Below are positions 1 through 6,050 of a stretch of 10,521 bases of DNA, piece by piece (within the stretch, counting starts at the first letter, position 1; each line of letters begins with the position of its first letter). The notes under the pieces are model-generated. The model had not been told where the DNA came from. It saw only the letters and a list, made by a program, of their open reading frames with translations, and did not search any database. The translations under genes were made by a program, and so were the position numbers. Source of the DNA: CANHEE01 sp043777755 (GTDB taxonomy: Bacteria > Bacteroidota > Bacteroidia > Chitinophagales > Saprospiraceae); contig JAYWHK010000122.1 of assembly GCA_043777755.1 (NCBI GenBank), positions 1-10,521 on the forward strand, in the 5' to 3' direction.

Positions 1-60
1 AAAGGAGCGTCTAAACGCAAAAGTATGGTGACATATACAAACTTTAGAAGGGCTGGTTAA
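1..60 (+). CDS. Possible C-terminal tail of an unidentified gene (partial, 5' end outside window)
   Basis: The first plus frame is open from base 1 to a TAA at 58-60 and reads KGASKRKSMVTYTNFRRAG. The other two plus frames stop within 31 bases. A strong terminator with a run of seven T on the plus strand (151-191) lies downstream, which fits a plus-strand gene ending here and converging on the maltose phosphorylase gene. Nineteen residues are too few to assign a family, and an open frame this short can occur by chance. Confidence 0.3.
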   Translation, partial: KGASKRKSMVTYTNFRRAG

Positions 61-86
61 ATTAGATCCTTAGGGAAATGACATTG

Positions 87-138
87 GACTTCAGTCGCAC
101 GTCCTACGATTGTACACGTAGGACGTGCGACTGAAGTC
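87..138. repeat. Perfect 22-bp inverted repeat (REP-like hairpin)
   Basis: Bases 87-108 and 117-138 are exact reverse complements around an 8-base loop. Each arm also contains a smaller palindrome (GCGACT-GA-AGTCGC on the right), so the element could fold as one long hairpin or as two small ones. It is richer in GC than its surroundings and is followed by CCCCTAC. It has no T-run of its own and a separate terminator follows, so it looks like a dispersed palindromic repeat rather than the terminator. Family membership is inferred; copy number in the genome would decide. Confidence 0.7.
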
Positions 139-150
139 GCCCCTACAGTG

Positions 151-191
151 AAAAGCCCAGCTTTCAATAGTATGAAAACTGGGCTTTTTTT
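151..191. terminator. Bidirectional intrinsic terminator
   Basis: The arms are 151-166 and 173-188: a nine-base stem around GCCCAG/CTGGGC, one C-A mismatch, then six more pairs closing a 6-base loop. Seven T follow on the plus strand (185-191), and the mirrored strand gives a T-run of four. It lies 13 bases past the maltose phosphorylase stop codon, so it probably ends that minus-strand transcript and also any plus-strand gene entering from the left. Confidence 0.8.
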
Positions 192-203
192 AATATCTAA
201 TCT

Positions 204-2519
204 CTATTTTTTTACAGGAACATTGATTTTACTCTTTGCTTCAATTTTGAATTTTTCGCCATAAACAAAGACTTCGATTGCTTTTTTACTAATATTTTCA
301 ATCGTCGCTTGTGTTTGTGTCGCTTTTACATTCAAGGTTGCGCCACGGAAAGTGACTCTAAAAGCATAATTTTTCCAATTGTCAGGCAACATTGGACTGA
401 AATAAACGTGATTTTCTTTCACTCTCATTCCTCCAAAACCTTTGATAATAGACATCCAAGTACCAGCCATTGAGGTAATGTGCAAGCCATCTTCGGTGTC
501 ATTGTTGTAGTCGTCCAAATCCAAACGGCTTGTACGAAGGTACATTTCGTAAGCCTTTTCTTCCATTCCTAACATCGCTGCTTGAATAACGTGAACGCAA
601 GGCGAAAGAGAACTTTCGTGAACGGTACGAGGTTCGTAAAATTCAAAATTTTTGCGAATATCCTCTAATTTAAAACGGTCTTCAAAGAAATACAAACCTT
701 GCAAAACGTCCGCTTGCTTGATAAAACAAGAACGCAAAATCCTATCCCAGCTCCATTTCTGATTCAAAGGCAAATGAACAGGATCAAGGTCTTTGACCAA
801 AATCTGTTCTTTGTCCAAATAATCTTCTTGTTGTAAATAAATTCCGAGCGTTTTGTCACTTGGTAAATACATGAATTTGCGGATGTGTTTCCACTTTTCA
901 ATCTCTTCATCAGCGTTGAAATTCAGCTTAGAAGACAACATTTCCCAGCTTTTTGGCGATTTTTTCTTGACATATTGAATGGCTTCGTCAGCGTATTCTA
1001 AGCACCAAGCTGCGATGTAATTCGTGTACCAGTTGTTAGAAACATTGTTGTCGTATTCGTTTGGTCCGGTGACACCCAACATGACATATTTTTTCTTTTT
1101 CTCAGACCAATTCACACGTTGCGCCCAAAACCGAGCAATCGCAATGAGTAATTCAGCTCCAAATTCGACCAAATATTCTTTGTCGTCCGTGTAACGAATA
1201 TAGTCATAAACGGCATAAGCGATTGCGCCATTTCGATGGATTTCTTCAAAAGTAATTTCCCATTCGTTGTGACATTCTTCGCCATTCATCGTTACCATCG
1301 GGAACAAGGCTGCACCATTCGTAAAGCCCAATTTTCCAGCATTTTCAATCGCTTTGTCCAATTGTTTGTAGCGATAAACTAGCAATTGACGGGCAACTTT
1401 TTGGTCAGCTGTTGCCAGATAAAATGGCAAACAATAGGCTTCCGTGTCCCAATAGGTAGAACCACCATATTTTTCACCTGTAAAACCTTTTGGACCAATG
1501 TTCAAACGCTCATCTTCACCTGTATAAGTTTGATTCAAGTGAAAAATATTAAAACGAATACCTTGTTGTGCCGCAATATCACCTTCAATAACAATATCGC
1601 TGTCTTTCCATTTTTTTGCCCAAGCATCTGCTTGTTCGGTAAGCATTGCATCAAAACCTTTGATTTCAATTTTTTTCAAATAGGCTTTCGTACGCTCCAT
1701 CAACTCCTCTTTTGGGTGATTCATAGAACTCAAAACGGCAGCATACTTGAAAAGCACCAATTCATCGTCTTGTTTTACTTTTATATCGGTAGCACAAGCG
1801 GCATATTTTTCAGTCTTGATTTGGCGGCTTGAGAAATCAACATCTTTACCATTTTGTGTAACCGAAAACTTCATTCCTGTACACACTTGAAACGCTGTTT
1901 TTTTGGTAACTGTCGTTACATAAGCACTGCGTTTTTTGGCTTTTACGGCTACTTCTTCCCAGAATTTTTCGTCGTAATTACTGTCTTTATTTTTTACATC
2001 ACCATCTACATAAGGTGTAAGCGAGATAGTTCCGTTAAAATTGATTGGTTTGATGGCGTAGCGAATTGCGCCACTTTCGTCGTCCACAATGCTACAAAAA
2101 CGCTTGCTTTCTACTTGAACAATTTTCCCTGACTTCATTTTTGCCGTAAAAGAACGCAACAAAAAACCTTCTTTCATATTCAGCACACGGCGAAAATCTG
2201 ACACTTCGCATTTTGCCAAATCCAACGCATCGCCATCAATATCAATGTGTATGCCTATCCAATTAGAAGCATTTAATACTTTTGCAAAATACTCAGGATA
2301 GCCATTTTTCCACCAACCAACTCTCGTTTTGTCGGGATAATAAACGCCAGCTACGTAGCTGCCTTGAAGCGTTTTGCCGCTATAATCTTCTTCAAAATTG
2401 GCACGTTGCCCCATGCGACCATTTCCGATAGCACAAAGGCTTTCAGAAATTTCATTTAATTTGGGGTCAAAACCTTCTTCTATCACGCACCATTCGTCGT
2501 GTTTAATATAATTTTTCAT
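204..2519 (-). CDS. mapA: Glycoside hydrolase family 65 phosphorylase, probably maltose phosphorylase
   Basis: This cytoplasmic enzyme would split maltose with inorganic phosphate, with inversion, into glucose and beta-glucose 1-phosphate. The 771 residues match the family's usual 750-780. The N-terminal beta-sandwich domain (about 1-270) is followed by the (alpha/alpha)6 catalytic barrel. Visible family motifs are YGGSTYWDTEAY (351-362), GEECHNEWEITFEEIHRNG (413-431), GVTGPNEYDNN (482-492) with the expected catalytic acid Glu488, KQADV (601-605) and the phosphate-site HESSLS (634-639). The substrate loop HNEWEITFEEIHRN is, as I recall, typical of maltose rather than kojibiose or trehalose phosphorylases; specificity is therefore an inference. 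There is no signal peptide. The ATG is followed directly by a typical N-terminus and has no Shine-Dalgarno, as is normal in Bacteroidota. The beta-phosphoglucomutase gene that would consume its product lies upstream on the same strand, but a repeat array separates them. No promoter box is visible in the 75 bases upstream, which are partly repeat. Confidence 0.88.
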   Translation of the reverse strand: MKNYIKHDEWCVIEEGFDPKLNEISESLCAIGNGRMGQRANFEEDYSGKTLQGSYVAGVYYPDKTRVGWWKNGYPEYFAKVLNASNWIGIHIDIDGDALDLAKCEVSDFRRVLNMKEGFLLRSFTAKMKSGKIVQVESKRFCSIVDDESGAIRYAIKPINFNGTISLTPYVDGDVKNKDSNYDEKFWEEVAVKAKKRSAYVTTVTKKTAFQVCTGMKFSVTQNGKDVDFSSRQIKTEKYAACATDIKVKQDDELVLFKYAAVLSSMNHPKEELMERTKAYLKKIEIKGFDAMLTEQADAWAKKWKDSDIVIEGDIAAQQGIRFNIFHLNQTYTGEDERLNIGPKGFTGEKYGGSTYWDTEAYCLPFYLATADQKVARQLLVYRYKQLDKAIENAGKLGFTNGAALFPMVTMNGEECHNEWEITFEEIHRNGAIAYAVYDYIRYTDDKEYLVEFGAELLIAIARFWAQRVNWSEKKKKYVMLGVTGPNEYDNNVSNNWYTNYIAAWCLEYADEAIQYVKKKSPKSWEMLSSKLNFNADEEIEKWKHIRKFMYLPSDKTLGIYLQQEDYLDKEQILVKDLDPVHLPLNQKWSWDRILRSCFIKQADVLQGLYFFEDRFKLEDIRKNFEFYEPRTVHESSLSPCVHVIQAAMLGMEEKAYEMYLRTSRLDLDDYNNDTEDGLHITSMAGTWMSIIKGFGGMRVKENHVYFSPMLPDNWKNYAFRVTFRGATLNVKATQTQATIENISKKAIEVFVYGEKFKIEAKSKINVPVKK

Positions 2520-2535
2520 AATAAAATGTATGATA

Positions 2536-3060
2536 TAAACAGTATAGGAACACTGATTTTTATGATTCTTATGATGGTTTTATGATTTTTAAACTCATAA
2601 ATTATTTTTATAATCATTTGTAAAAACTCTCTTTTTTACTTGTGGTTTTGGTCCGAAATTTAAAAGCAATCCAACTTCATAAGTTGTAGCCTTTAAGTAA
2701 TTTACCAATTGTTGTTCATGGTCTTCAATTAAAGTATCAACACTTTTAAGCTCAATAATAATTTTTTCTTCCACATTAATATCTGCAAAGTAGTCACCAA
2801 CATTTTCTCCTTCATAAAAAACTTCTATTTTGAGTTGATTAGAACATTTCATTTCCATTTTTCGGAGTTCAATTAGCATAGCTCTTTCGTACACTTTTTC
2901 TAAAAAACCATAACCAAGTGTGTTATAAACTTTGTAAAAAGCTTTGATAATTTTTTCTGTTACTTCCGTGTGTAGGTAGTTTGGATTCGTCATCGTATGT
3001 AATATGTTAGTTTTGTTTAAATAATCCTACAAAATCAGTGTTGCCATCACGCTTAATTTC
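2536..3060 (-). mobile_element. Gene-bearing unit of the hairpin array (putative small mobile element)
   Basis: The left part (2536-2590) has the unit's opening end and three ATGATT-type 9-base repeats. The right part (3020-3060) has its closing end, including AATAATCCTACAAAATCAG, which is also found in the two longer empty units (about 3421-3440 and 3528-3547). The GxxExxY gene occupies what is the loop in the empty units. No transposase is present. Mobility is inferred from the inverted termini and the multiple copies, and nothing in the window proves it. No clear target-site duplication is visible. Confidence 0.55.
2595..2993 (-). CDS. GxxExxY family protein (PD-(D/E)XK nuclease fold), function unknown
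   Basis: The 132-residue protein has the family signature G29-F-L-E32-K-V-Y35, then a nuclease-like core: D71 in YFADINVEE and E81-L-K83 in IIIELKS, followed by a helix with QQLVNYL (94-100) and the usual C-terminal LNFG (111-114) and KKRVF. These correspond to the PD-(D/E)XK catalytic pattern of PF13366. The length is normal for the family, whose biochemical role is not established. The ATG at 2993 gives the standard N-terminus (N-x-x-H-x-x-V-T-E-K-I-I-x-A-F). It sits inside one hairpin unit, with unit ends 20-60 bases beyond each end of the gene. The gene ends 75 bases before the maltose phosphorylase start and lies 581 bases downstream of the beta-phosphoglucomutase stop. The frame is intact with no lost motif, so it is probably expressed, perhaps by read-through. 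Confidence 0.85.
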   Translation of the reverse strand: MTNPNYLHTEVTEKIIKAFYKVYNTLGYGFLEKVYERAMLIELRKMEMKCSNQLKIEVFYEGENVGDYFADINVEEKIIIELKSVDTLIEDHEQQLVNYLKATTYEVGLLLNFGPKPQVKKRVFTNDYKNNL

Positions 3061-3347
3061 TAAACAGGATAGGAACACTGATTTTTATGATTTTTATGAT
3101 AAAATTATGCTTAAAATCATAAAGGCAAAATCAGTGTTGCCATCACGCTTAATTTCTAAACAGGATAGGAACACTGATTCTCATGATTTTTATGATAAAA
3201 TTATGTTTAAAATCATAAAGGCAAAATCAGTGTTGCCATCACGCTTAATTTCTAAACAGGATAGGAACACTGATTTTTATGATTTTTATGATAAAATTAT
3301 GTTTAAAATCATAAAGGCAAAATCAGTGTTGCCATCACGCTTAATCT
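3061..3347. repeat. Three near-identical 96-base hairpin units
   Basis: The units start at 3061, 3157 and 3253. They differ by only a few bases (for example CTTAAAATC or GTTTAAAATC in the loop, and one TTCTCATGAT variant), so they arose by recent tandem duplication or are kept alike by recombination. Each folds as AACACTGATTTT + TATGATTTT pairing with AAAATCATA + AAAATCAGTGTT around a loop of about 18 bases. Compared with the longer units they lack about 17 bases (ACATCATAATAATCCTAC type sequence) before the closing arm. Confidence 0.85.
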
Positions 3348-3567
3348 ATAACAAGATAGGAACACTGATTTTTATGATTTTTATGATAAAATTATGCTTA
3401 AAAAATCATAAAGACATCATAATAATCCTACAAAATCAGTGTTGCCATCACGCTTAATTTCTAAACAAGATAGAAACATTGATTTTCTTTTATGATAAAA
3501 TTATGTTTAAAATCATAAAGACATCATAATAATCCTACAAAATCAGTGTTGCCATCACGCTTAATTT
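3348..3567. repeat. Two longer, more diverged hairpin units
   Basis: These two units (about 3348-3461 and 3462-3567) keep AATAATCCTAC before the closing arm. The same sequence stands upstream of the GxxExxY gene, which links the empty units to the gene-bearing one. The last unit is the most decayed: its opening arm reads GATAGAAACATTGATTTTC and has lost one ATGATTTTT repeat. This suggests that the right edge of the array is its oldest part. Confidence 0.8.
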
Positions 3568-3574
3568 GGTAAAA

Positions 3575-4228
3575 CTAAATGCAATCCAAAATTTCTTGGA
3601 AAGAAATATCTTCAAAACTCGAAATGACCATATCTGCTTTTTTGAGCGTTTTCATATCGCCAATACCGACAGTAAAACAGCCTGCCGCTTGTCCAGCTTT
3701 TACGCCTTCAAGTGCATCTTCAAAAACAATACATTCTCTTGGTTTTACGCCACAAGCCTCAGCACCTTTTTGGAATACTTCTGGATTCGGCTTGCCTTTT
3801 ACAACCATCGTTCCATCAATAATATCGTCAAAATAATGTGTAATTTGCAGTAATTCCAAGATTAGTTTAGCATTTTTACTGGCAGAACCCAAACAGATTT
3901 TGATTTTTTTAGCCTTAATATCTTCAAAAACTTTGAGAACACCAGGTAAAATCTCTGTCGGTTTCATTTCTTGAACATACTCCAAGTACCATTCATTTTT
4001 CTTTGCAGCCCAAGAGATTCTATCCTCCTCTGCCATCGGAATATTGCCAAATTCTAAGATTCTATCCAAAGAATCCATGCGATTAACACCTTTCAGCGTT
4101 TCATTAAATTCATGGGTAATGTCAAAACCCAATTCGTTTGCCAATCTTTTCCAACCCAAATAATGGTATTTTGCAGTATCGCAAATTACACCATCAAGGT
4201 CAAACAAGCAAGCCTTTATTTTTGCCAT
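3575..4228 (-). CDS. pgmB: Beta-phosphoglucomutase (HAD superfamily)
   Basis: It would convert beta-glucose 1-phosphate, the product of maltose phosphorylase, to glucose 6-phosphate through an aspartyl-phosphate in the cytoplasm. The 217 residues fit the family (about 220). The HAD core starts with FDLDGVICD, giving nucleophile D10 and acid/base D12. The four-helix cap carries DTAKYH (17-22) and KGVNRMDSL (46-54) with the expected substrate Arg50. Motif II is GSASKNA with S115, A116 and S117, motif III is GKPNPEVF with Lys146, and motif IV is VFEDALEGVKAG with Glu170 and Asp171. Numbering runs one or two ahead of the Lactococcus lactis enzyme. The full cap motif set separates it from generic HAD phosphatases. 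The start ATG lies two codons before the first hydrophobic strand. A TATCTTTG box lies 84 bases upstream. Maltose phosphorylase is next on the same strand, beyond the repeat array. Confidence 0.92.
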   Translation of the reverse strand: MAKIKACLFDLDGVICDTAKYHYLGWKRLANELGFDITHEFNETLKGVNRMDSLDRILEFGNIPMAEEDRISWAAKKNEWYLEYVQEMKPTEILPGVLKVFEDIKAKKIKICLGSASKNAKLILELLQITHYFDDIIDGTMVVKGKPNPEVFQKGAEACGVKPRECIVFEDALEGVKAGQAAGCFTVGIGDMKTLKKADMVISSFEDISFQEILDCI

Positions 4229-4311
4229 AGTATTTGTAGTCTAAATTTATAAAGTCTATAAGCCATCAAGTCTTAGTTTGATATTTATTTCTTCAATTTT
4301 AAAAACGAGCG

Positions 4312-4319
4312 CAAAGATA
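4312..4319 (-). promoter_or_regulatory. -7 box of a Bacteroidota-type promoter, reading toward pgmB
   Basis: On the minus strand this reads TATCTTTG, an exact match to TAnnTTTG, followed by CGC. Initiation would leave an untranslated leader of roughly 75 bases before pgmB. I see no TTG -33 box at the usual distance, so the call rests on the -7 element and its position. Confidence 0.5.
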
Positions 4320-4416
4320 TAATGTAGAAATTACACTAAGTAGATTTTATAAAATAATTTAATAAAAAAAAATGGAATCAAATAAAAAGCAGGCATAAAA
4401 AAATTATAAAAACCAT

Positions 4417-4424
4417 TATCTTTG
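4417..4424 (+). promoter_or_regulatory. -7 box of a Bacteroidota-type promoter, reading toward mnmE
   Basis: TATCTTTG followed by CA is an exact TAnnTTTG match. The expected start point lies about 22 bases before the ATG of the small remnant frame (4453) and about 100 bases before mnmE, so the promoter may originally have served the remnant gene and now drive mnmE. No clear TTG -33 box is visible. Confidence 0.55.
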
Positions 4425-4452
4425 CAAAATAAATTAATTCAATTTTTAACTT

Positions 4453-4515
4453 ATGACCATCGCCAATCCAATATACGATATAGTTTTCAAATACCTAATG
4501 GAAGATTTGCAATAA
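4453..4515 (+). pseudogene. 20-codon N-terminal remnant resembling a PD-(D/E)XK/Rpn-like family protein
   Basis: The frame runs ATG to TAA and encodes a peptide containing ANPIYDIVFKYLMED. From memory, a start of the type (A)NPxYDxVFKYLMED opens a large Bacteroidota family of PD-(D/E)XK nuclease-like proteins (Rpn/transposase-related), normally about 250-350 residues long and continuing into N-K/R-x-A-K-x-L-L. Here the frame stops just after MED, so the rest is missing. The remnant lies 22 bases beyond a likely start point and 19 bases before mnmE. It could be the scar of a deletion, or now serve as a leader peptide whose translation feeds mnmE. The family match is from memory and is not verified here. 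Confidence 0.5.
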
Positions 4516-4534
4516 AGAGGAATCGAATAAATAA

Positions 4535-5956
4535 ATGTTATATAATATTGATAATCAACAAGATACCATCGTTGCATTGGCAACGCCGCAAGGTATCGGA
4601 GCGATAGGCGTTATTCGCCTTTCTGGAAAAAATGCGATTGCTTTGTGCGACCAATTTTTTTCTGGAAAAAACCTAACAATACAAGCTGCCAATACGATTC
4701 ACTTCGGAACGATTCGAGATGAAGAAAATCGTATTTTAGACGAAGTTCTGGTCAGTCTTTTTAAAGCTCCAAAATCTTACACCAGAGAAGATACCATCGA
4801 AATCTCTTGTCACGGTTCACCTTTTATTTTGCAACAAGTTTTACAGCTTTTTCTTCGGAATGGCGCACGTATGGCGAATGCTGGCGAATTTACCTTACGA
4901 GCTTTCTTGAACGGGCAGTTAGATTTGAGCCAGGCGGAAGCCGTAGCGGATTTGATAGCAAGTAGTTCGGAAGCCTCACATCAAGTAGCAATGAAACAGA
5001 TGCGTGGTGGTATTTCATTGGAAATCAAGAAGTTGCGTGACGAGTTGATAACTTTTGCAAGCCTGATTGAATTGGAATTGGATTTTGGAGAGGAAGACGT
5101 AGAGTTTGCTGACAGGACTCAATTGAGGCTTCTGATGGAAAAAATTCAACGTTATTTGAACGCTTTATTGAGTTCTTTTCATTTAGGAAACGCCATTAAA
5201 AACGGTATCACAACAGTCATCGCAGGTCGCCCAAATGCTGGAAAATCAACATTACTCAACGCACTTTTACAAGAAGAACGAGCGATTGTGAGCGAAATTG
5301 CTGGTACAACTCGTGATACGATTGAGGAGATACTGAACATCAATGGCGTAGAATTTCGTTTGATTGACACCGCAGGAATCCGTGAAGCTACTGATGCTAT
5401 TGAGAAAATTGGTGTTGCAAAAACAATGGAAAAAATCGAACAATCCTCCCTTTTGGTTTATGTTTTTGATGTCGTAGAAACTGAGCCACACGAAGTTTTG
5501 GAAGATTTGAAACAACTTGCACAAGATGGACAAAAACTCTTAATCGTCGCAAATAAAATGGACTGGAATCCATATTTTAAAATGGAAGATTTGTTCCGTA
5601 GCGTTGGCATTAATGCCAACGCTACGGAAACCGCCAATGTAGAAAATACCATTCCCATTTCTGCCAAAAACCTGATGAATATTGAGTATTTGAAAGAAAA
5701 ACTCTACGCCATTGCCATTGATAAAAAAATCAGTGAAGACAGCGTAATTGTTTCTAATTCAAGGCATTACGATGCGCTTAACAAGGCTTTAAACTCTATG
5801 AATGATGCCCTTTATGGTTTGGACAACAACATTACGTCCGACTTTATCGCTATGGATATTCGTCGGGCATTGTCGCATCTCGGAGAAATAACGGGCGAAG
5901 TGTCAGTAGATGATTTGTTGGAAAATATTTTTTCAAAATTCTGTATCGGAAAGTAA
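4535..5956 (+). CDS. mnmE: tRNA uridine-5-carboxymethylaminomethyl(34) synthesis GTPase MnmE
   Basis: With MnmG this GTPase installs the (carboxymethyl)aminomethyl group at C5 of wobble uridine in certain tRNAs. The 473 residues are slightly more than the usual 450-460. The N-terminal tetrahydrofolate-binding domain begins DTIVALATPQGIGAIGVIRLSG (10-31), and the helical domain contains GEFTLRAFLNGQLDLSQAEAVADLI (117-141). The G domain has P-loop GRPNAGKST (231-239), K-loop/G2 AGTTRDT (256-262), G3 DTAG (278-281), G4 NKMD (340-343) and G5 SAK (376-378). It ends with the canonical FCIGK, including Cys470. The ATG at 4535 gives the family's normal N-terminus. Oddly, the G4-G5 spacing is about 13 residues longer than in E. 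coli as I recall it, and the extra codons coincide with a perfect palindrome (residues 354-365). All catalytic motifs are intact, so the protein should work. It converges on the gene at 6051-7514 across a shared terminator. Confidence 0.95.
   Translation: MLYNIDNQQDTIVALATPQGIGAIGVIRLSGKNAIALCDQFFSGKNLTIQAANTIHFGTIRDEENRILDEVLVSLFKAPKSYTREDTIEISCHGSPFILQQVLQLFLRNGARMANAGEFTLRAFLNGQLDLSQAEAVADLIASSSEASHQVAMKQMRGGISLEIKKLRDELITFASLIELELDFGEEDVEFADRTQLRLLMEKIQRYLNALLSSFHLGNAIKNGITTVIAGRPNAGKSTLLNALLQEERAIVSEIAGTTRDTIEEILNINGVEFRLIDTAGIREATDAIEKIGVAKTMEKIEQSSLLVYVFDVVETEPHEVLEDLKQLAQDGQKLLIVANKMDWNPYFKMEDLFRSVGINANATETANVENTIPISAKNLMNIEYLKEKLYAIAIDKKISEDSVIVSNSRHYDALNKALNSMNDALYGLDNNITSDFIAMDIRRALSHLGEITGEVSVDDLLENIFSKFCIGK
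5594..5629. repeat. Perfect 36-bp palindrome inside mnmE (in-frame, 12 codons)
   Basis: The 18 bases 5594-5611 are the exact reverse complement of 5612-5629, with no loop. The centre is GGCATTAATGCC and the outer part TTCCGTAGCG. The palindrome begins and ends on codon boundaries and encodes FRSVGINANATE (residues 354-365) between the G4 and G5 motifs. It has higher GC than the surrounding sequence. A palindrome this long is very unlikely by chance and reads as an in-frame insertion of a small palindromic element. Confidence 0.85.
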
Positions 5957-5986
5957 CACACCATGCTGAGTGTTTAATCCATTAAA

Positions 5987-6033
5987 ATGTATAAAAGGAG
6001 TAGGGATATTAATCCTCTACTCCTTTTGTACAT
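5987..6033. terminator. Bidirectional terminator between convergent genes
   Basis: AAAAGGAGTAG (5993-6003) pairs with CTACTCCTTTT. The stem continues outward as ATGTA/TACAT after one mismatch and inward as GGAT/ATCC past one bulged T. The A-rich left arm and T-rich right arm give T-runs in both directions. It lies 30 bases after the mnmE stop and 18 bases from the stop of the minus-strand gene at 6051, so it fits termination of both. Confidence 0.8.
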
Positions 6034-6050
6034 ATTTTGATAATGACTTT

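Larger units (their letters stand above)
2536..3567. repeat. Array of six head-to-tail hairpin elements, one carrying a GxxExxY gene
   Basis: Six units, each opening with a form of TAAACAGGATAGGAACACTG and closing with a form of AAAATCAGTGTTGCC plus ATCACGCTTAAT, lie end to end. The closing motif starts at 3031, 3127, 3223, 3319, 3432 and 3539, spaced 96, 96, 96, 113 and 107 bases. The two ends of a unit are imperfect inverted repeats sharing AACACTGATTTT, and inner arms (TATGATTTT and AAAATCATA) extend the hairpin. Similarity stops sharply at about 2536 and 3567, within 16 bases of the maltose phosphorylase start and 7 bases of the beta-phosphoglucomutase stop. The array therefore fills almost the whole space between two genes that would otherwise be adjacent. 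The repeats are not CRISPR: there are no unique spacers. The plus-strand frame 3038-3457 is only a translation of the 96-base (32-codon) period. Confidence 0.9.
4229..4534. other. Divergent intergenic region between pgmB and mnmE
   Basis: This 306-base, very AT-rich stretch separates two divergently read genes. It holds one TAnnTTTG -7 box facing each way (4312-4319 and 4417-4424) and a 20-codon reading frame (4453-4515) that resembles the start of a PD-(D/E)XK family gene. I see no tRNA, riboswitch or strong hairpin. The last 19 bases before mnmE hold AAGAGG (4515-4520), too far from the ATG to be a convincing Shine-Dalgarno. Confidence 0.7.

Noticed and set aside
1386..1832. 148-codon plus-strand frame opposite the maltose phosphorylase gene
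   Set aside because: It is a shadow of the minus-strand gene, whose motifs are well conserved over the same bases. Its Phe/Cys/Ile-rich composition is typical of antisense translation.
2348..2361. 14-bp perfect palindrome CAGCTACGTAGCTG in the maltose phosphorylase gene
   Set aside because: It is short enough to arise by chance in 10 kb, encodes ordinary family sequence (GSYVAG), and adds no residues compared with the family.
3038..3457. Plus-strand 139-codon open frame with repeated LPSRLISKQDRNTD motif
   Set aside because: It is the translation of the 96-base tandem repeat, which stays in frame because 96 is divisible by three. It lacks independent coding signs, and the frame breaks where the units change length.
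3031..3567. Possible CRISPR array
   Set aside because: The whole 96-113 base period is repeated, including the sequence between the conserved parts. There are no unique spacers and no cas genes in the window.
4514..4521. AAGAGG as the Shine-Dalgarno of mnmE
   Set aside because: It ends about 14 bases before the ATG, too far for efficient use, and genes of this phylum generally do not rely on such sites.
4422..4607. Plus-strand 61-codon frame overlapping the start of mnmE
   Set aside because: It starts at a TTG inside the promoter box and runs out of frame into mnmE. The better-supported short frame here is 4453-4515 in another frame.
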